Below are positions 3,271 through 5,949 of a stretch of DNA of 5,949 nucleotides, one piece after another. Both the position numbers and the translations under genes were made by a program. The notes beneath the pieces are model-generated. The model was not told the origin of the DNA. It did no database searches and saw only the letters and a list, made by a program, of their open reading frames with translations. How positions within the stretch are numbered: position 1 is the stretch's first letter; each line of letters starts with the position of its first letter. Origin of the DNA: Elusimicrobia bacterium CG06_land_8_20_14_3_00_38_11 (lineage in GTDB: Bacteria; Elusimicrobiota; UBA8919); NCBI GenBank assembly GCA_002780205.1, contig PEVQ01000260.1, forward strand, positions 1,521 to 7,469, in the 5' to 3' direction.

Positions 3271-5949
3271 TATAGAAAAAATTTTAATTATAGGATCAGG
3301 ACCGATTGTTATAGGGCAGGCGTGCGAGTTTGATTATTCAGGCACGCAGGCATTGAAATCATTAAAAGAAGAGGGTTACAAAGTTGTCCTTGTAAATAGT
3401 AATCCTGCGACAATAATGACGGATCCCGAATTTTCAGATAGAACATATATTGAACCGTTGACGGTTGAGTTCTTGGAAAAAATCATCAAGAAAGAAAAAC
3501 CGGATGCCCTGCTTTCCACTATGGGCGGTCAAACAGGGCTGAATCTGGCAGTTGAACTTCACCAGAAAGGAATCTTAAAAAAATACGGCGTTGAACTTAT
3601 CGGTGCAAAATACGAAGTGATAAAAAAAGCAGAAGACCGATCACTTTTCAAAAAGGCAGTAGAAAAGGTAGGGCTTAAAAATCCGAAATCCGGTTATGCA
3701 AAAAACCTTCAAGAAGCAGAAAAGATTGCAAAAAAAATTGGTTTTCCCTGCATTATAAGGCCATCGTTTACACTCGGAGGTGGTGGCGGAAGCATCTGTT
3801 TTAATGAAAATGAGTTTGAAGAAAAAGTAAGATGGGGACTTTCGGTAAGTCCTGCCAAAAAAGTTTTAATTGAAGAATCGCTTATCGGCTGGAAAGAATT
3901 TGAACTTGAAGTTATGCGTGACAGAAACGATAATGTTGTAATTGTCTGCCCCATTGAAAATCTTGACCCGATGGGCGTGCATACAGGCGATTCAATTACG
4001 GTTGCACCTGCACAAACGCTTACGGATAAGGAATATCAAAAACTCCGCAATGCTTCAATAAAAATTATGCGCGAGATTGGGGTTGATACAGGTGGAAGTA
4101 ATATCCAGTTTGCTGTCAATCCTCAAGATGGAAGAATTGTTGTAATAGAAATGAACCCGCGGGTCTCCCGTTCTTCGGCACTTGCATCAAAAGTGACTGG
4201 TTTTCCTATTGCAAAAATTGCTGCAAAACTTGCAGTTGGATATACACTTGACGAGATAAAGAATGATATCACAAAAAAAACACCCGCGTCTTTTGAACCG
4301 ACGATTGATTATGTCGTCGTAAAAATTCCCCGCTTCATGTTTGAAAAATTCCAGGATGCAGACCAGACATTGAACACATCAATGAAATCGGTCGGAGAAG
4401 TGATGGCAATAGGAAGGAGTTTCAAGGAGGCATTGCAGAAAGCAATTCGCGGACTTGAGATTAGTAGGTATGGTCTTGGTGCTGATGGCTTGGGTCAGGT
4501 GACTGTAGTTGAGAGATTGTTAAAACAGTCCGAAAATTCTATAGAACGGAAAGCGTACATTGAACAGGTGAAATACAAATTAAAAGTACCAAACTGCGAC
4601 CGGATTTTTAACATCAAATATGGTCTCCAACTCGGGCTTTCAGTAAACGAAATTTCGCAACTTTCAAAAATAGATAAATGGTTTATCTATCAGATAAAAG
4701 AGCTTGTGGATTTGGAGACCAAATTGCAAATTGCAAATTGCAAATTACAATTTGACCGTGAGATTTTAAGGAAAGCAAAACAGTACGGATTTTCTGATTA
4801 TCAAATTGGATATTTAACTGGGAAAAGCGAGAATGAAATTAGAAGATTGAGATTGAGATTAAAATTGAGGACTACATATAAAACAGTTGATACTTGTGCA
4901 GGCGAATTTAAAGCATACACACCGTATTTTTATTCCACATATGAAAGTGAAGATGAAAAGATGAGGGGCGAGGGACGAGGGACGAGGTCAAAAAAAATAA
5001 TGATTTTAGGCGGGGGACCCAACAGAATTGGTCAAGGTATTGAATTTGACTACTGTTGTGTTCATGCGGCATTTGCACTTAAAGAACTTGGGTTTGAGAC
5101 AATAATGGTCAACTGTAACCCTGAAACCGTTTCAACCGACTATGACATTTCTGACAAACTTTATTTTGAACCGCTGACATATGAGGATGTGATGAATATT
5201 TACGACCGAGAGAAACCCGAAGGTGTTATAATCCAATTCGGGGGTCAGACACCGTTAAATTTAGCACAGAAACTTAAATCCGCAGGAGTAAAAATCATAG
5301 GTACATCTTGTGAAAGCATTGATTTAGCGGAGGATAGAGCAAGGTTTACAACCATTTTGAAGAAATTGAAAATCGCTCACGCAGATTGGGGTTATGCAGG
5401 AAGTTATCAAGAAGCAGAAAAGGTTGTTGAAAAAATTGGTTTCCCTGTCATTGTCAGACCTTCATATGTATTAGGTGGCAGAGCGATGGAGATTGTCTAT
5501 GATAAACAATCACTTGAAAAATATATCCAGACCGCAGTAGATGTCGCACCCGAACACCCTGTATTTATAGACAAGTTTTTAGAAGATGCTTTAGAGGTAG
5601 ATGTAGATGCTATTTCCGACGGAAAAGATGTTTTAGTTGCCGGGATAATGGAGCATATTGAGGAAGCAGGGATACATTCCGGTGATAGTGCCTGCATAAT
5701 ACCACCAAAAACATTAAAACCACAGATTACACAGATTATCACAGATTACACAAAAAAGTTGGCAAAAGCGTTAAATGTTAAAGGACTTATAAATATTCAA
5801 TTTGCTGTAAAGAATAATAACATTTATGTCCTTGAAGCAAACCCAAGAGCGTCAAGAACGGTCCCGTTCGTCTCAAAGGCAACGAGAATTCCGGTTGTAA
5901 AATTAGCAATTTCTGCAATGCTCGGCAAATTCTGCAATGCTCGGCAAAA
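3254..5949 (+). CDS. carB: Carbamoyl-phosphate synthetase large subunit (3' partial; frame disrupted at its visible end)
   Basis: CarB makes carbamoyl phosphate from bicarbonate, ammonia and two ATP, for pyrimidine and arginine synthesis. The ATG at 3254 overlaps carA by 17 nt and has no clear SD, suggesting coupled translation. About 898 codons are visible of roughly 1090 expected. The first ATP-grasp half includes GSGPIVIGQACEFDYSG, STMGGQTGLNLA, RPSFTLGGGGGS, ESLIGWKEFE, HTGDSITVAPAQTL and IEMNPRVSRSSALASK (metal ligand E299). An oligomerisation-type region follows (about 400-560). The second half includes LGGGPNRIGQGIEFDYCCVH, QFGGQTPLNLA, RPSYVLGGRAMEIVYD, EEAGIHSGDSAC and LEANPRASRTVPFVSKAT (E861, N863). 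E861 lies about 20 residues beyond its E. coli counterpart, mostly from a longer stretch after GLEISRYGLGADG. Four short tandem repeats lie in variable segments. After SAMLGK (887-892) a 19-bp duplication shifts the frame to the non-CarB tail FCNARQ. The allosteric C-terminal domain is outside the window. Confidence 0.95.
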   Translation, partial: MPKRTDIEKILIIGSGPIVIGQACEFDYSGTQALKSLKEEGYKVVLVNSNPATIMTDPEFSDRTYIEPLTVEFLEKIIKKEKPDALLSTMGGQTGLNLAVELHQKGILKKYGVELIGAKYEVIKKAEDRSLFKKAVEKVGLKNPKSGYAKNLQEAEKIAKKIGFPCIIRPSFTLGGGGGSICFNENEFEEKVRWGLSVSPAKKVLIEESLIGWKEFELEVMRDRNDNVVIVCPIENLDPMGVHTGDSITVAPAQTLTDKEYQKLRNASIKIMREIGVDTGGSNIQFAVNPQDGRIVVIEMNPRVSRSSALASKVTGFPIAKIAAKLAVGYTLDEIKNDITKKTPASFEPTIDYVVVKIPRFMFEKFQDADQTLNTSMKSVGEVMAIGRSFKEALQKAIRGLEISRYGLGADGLGQVTVVERLLKQSENSIERKAYIEQVKYKLKVPNCDRIFNIKYGLQLGLSVNEISQLSKIDKWFIYQIKELVDLETKLQIANCKLQFDREILRKAKQYGFSDYQIGYLTGKSENEIRRLRLRLKLRTTYKTVDTCAGEFKAYTPYFYSTYESEDEKMRGEGRGTRSKKIMILGGGPNRIGQGIEFDYCCVHAAFALKELGFETIMVNCNPETVSTDYDISDKLYFEPLTYEDVMNIYDREKPEGVIIQFGGQTPLNLAQKLKSAGVKIIGTSCESIDLAEDRARFTTILKKLKIAHADWGYAGSYQEAEKVVEKIGFPVIVRPSYVLGGRAMEIVYDKQSLEKYIQTAVDVAPEHPVFIDKFLEDALEVDVDAISDGKDVLVAGIMEHIEEAGIHSGDSACIIPPKTLKPQITQIITDYTKKLAKALNVKGLINIQFAVKNNNIYVLEANPRASRTVPFVSKATRIPVVKLAISAMLGKFCNARQ
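4720..4754. repeat. Heptamer tandem repeat (CAAATTG)x3 plus variants inside carB
   Basis: Three identical CAAATTG units (4720-4740) are followed by CAAATTA (4741-4747) and then CAATTTG (4748-4754), which is the reverse complement of the unit. The tract is thus five consecutive heptamers that close with an inverted copy and can fold back on itself. It encodes KLQIANC then KLQF (residues 490-500), a seven-residue period, in the oligomerisation-type region of CarB. Hand alignment suggests it replaces a segment of almost the same length in E. coli CarB. Confidence 0.88.
4845..4868. repeat. Hexamer tandem repeat (GATTGA) inside carB
   Basis: Two identical GATTGA units (4845-4856) are followed by GATTAA and AATTGA, each with one mismatch. 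Because six is a multiple of three, it encodes a simple alternating Arg/Leu stretch, RRLRLRLKLR (residues 530-539), at the end of the oligomerisation-type region just before the conserved TYKTVDTCAGEF. The segment is the same length as in E. coli CarB, so it may be low-complexity drift and not an insertion. Confidence 0.65.
4963..4987. repeat. Heptamer tandem repeat (GAGGGAC)x3.6 inside carB
   Basis: The units are GAGGGGC, GAGGGAC, GAGGGAC and a partial GAGG, giving 25 periodic bases with one mismatch. It is conspicuously G-rich against its AT-rich surroundings. It encodes RGEGRGTR (residues 571-578), a basic flexible linker between STYESEDE and KKIMILGGGPN, the junction of the two synthetase halves. 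The linker is about four residues longer than in E. coli CarB by hand alignment. Confidence 0.85.
5721..5751. repeat. CACAGATTA-type tandem repeat inside carB
   Basis: Three CACAGATTA units (5721-5729, 5730-5738, 5740-5748) are separated by no base and by one T, and are followed by CAC. The tract encodes PQITQIITDYT-like residues around 824-833, in a helical segment of the second ATP-grasp half between SACIIPPKTL and KKLAKALNVKG. Segment length equals that in E. coli CarB, so the repeat overlays existing sequence with no extra length. Confidence 0.8.
5911..5948. repeat. Exact 19-bp tandem duplication disrupting the carB frame
   Basis: TTCTGCAATGCTCGGCAAA occurs at 5911-5929 and again, identically and immediately adjacent, at 5930-5948. 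The first copy is read in the CarB frame as SAMLGK, which aligns with the conserved segment after VPFVSKAT. The second copy is read one frame off, giving FCNARQ. Nineteen is not a multiple of three, so removing one copy would restore the frame. The duplication ends one base before the window end, which raises the possibility of an assembly artefact. Confidence 0.92.

Noticed and set aside
3709..3954. Antisense open frame within the first ATP-grasp half of carB
   Set aside because: The sense strand encodes conserved CarB motifs throughout; the Pro-rich stretch in the shadow is just the complement of the GGGGG loop.
1373..4997. A8 runs (1373-1380, 2141-2148, 4273-4280, 4990-4997) as programmed slippage sites
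   Set aside because: In every case the conserved protein continues in the same frame on both sides, so no frameshift is needed; they fit A-rich lysine codons.
5497..5742. Antisense open frame within the second half of carB
   Set aside because: It overlaps conserved CarB sequence and has no independent support.
1..5949. Search for defence, mobile, CRISPR, riboswitch or RNA-gene systems
   Set aside because: No transposase, integrase, CRISPR repeats, tRNA-like fold, T-box or known riboswitch core was recognised. Apart from the repeats, the window is ordinary core metabolism.

Overview
This is a stretch of AT-rich bacterial chromosome carrying housekeeping genes, all on the + strand and packed like an operon. 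In order it holds: the last residues of a membrane protein that is probably a PiT-type inorganic phosphate transporter (1-89); a PhoU-like DUF47 'Pit accessory' protein (146-811); adenylosuccinate synthetase purA (813-2069); the small glutaminase subunit of carbamoyl-phosphate synthetase, carA (2134-3270); and about 898 codons of the large subunit carB (3254 to the window end, 3' end not in the window). Spacing is tight: 1 nt between the DUF47 gene and purA, 64 nt between purA and carA, and a 17-nt overlap of carA and carB. No RNA genes, CRISPR array, transposase or convincing factor-independent terminator was seen.

The gene products fit two themes. The PiT/DUF47 pair handles phosphate uptake. 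PurA commits IMP to AMP synthesis, and CarA/CarB make carbamoyl phosphate for pyrimidines and arginine. Catalytic residues visible in CarA (C267, H350, E352), CarB (E299, E861 and surrounding motifs) and PurA (D13, H41) are intact, so these look like functional core enzymes. The organism cannot be named from this sequence. Its AT-rich base composition, A-rich codons and scattered short tandem repeats would suit an uncultivated or anaerobic bacterial lineage, but that is only an impression.

The unusual layer is repeat DNA inside and between these conserved genes. Three perfect or near-perfect heptamer tracts lie inside the coding sequences: TACTCCC x4 in carA, and CAAATTG x3 plus variants and GAGGGAC x3.6 in carB. 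Each covers at least 21 nt (three units), so each encodes a seven-residue peptide period. A CACAGATTA-type tract and a GATTGA hexamer tract also lie in carB. A GGTTAAA-like imperfect inverted repeat starts at the end of the transporter gene, and a heptamer pair next to a GC-rich hairpin fills the purA-carA gap. The tracts coincide with variable linkers or surface segments and leave catalytic motifs alone. This looks like a genome-wide short-repeat habit tolerated in essential enzymes, not a dedicated new system.

The last 38 bases are an exact tandem duplication of a 19-bp unit within carB. Nineteen is not a multiple of three, so it throws carB out of frame just after a conserved segment. This is either a real frameshift or an assembly or contig-end artefact.
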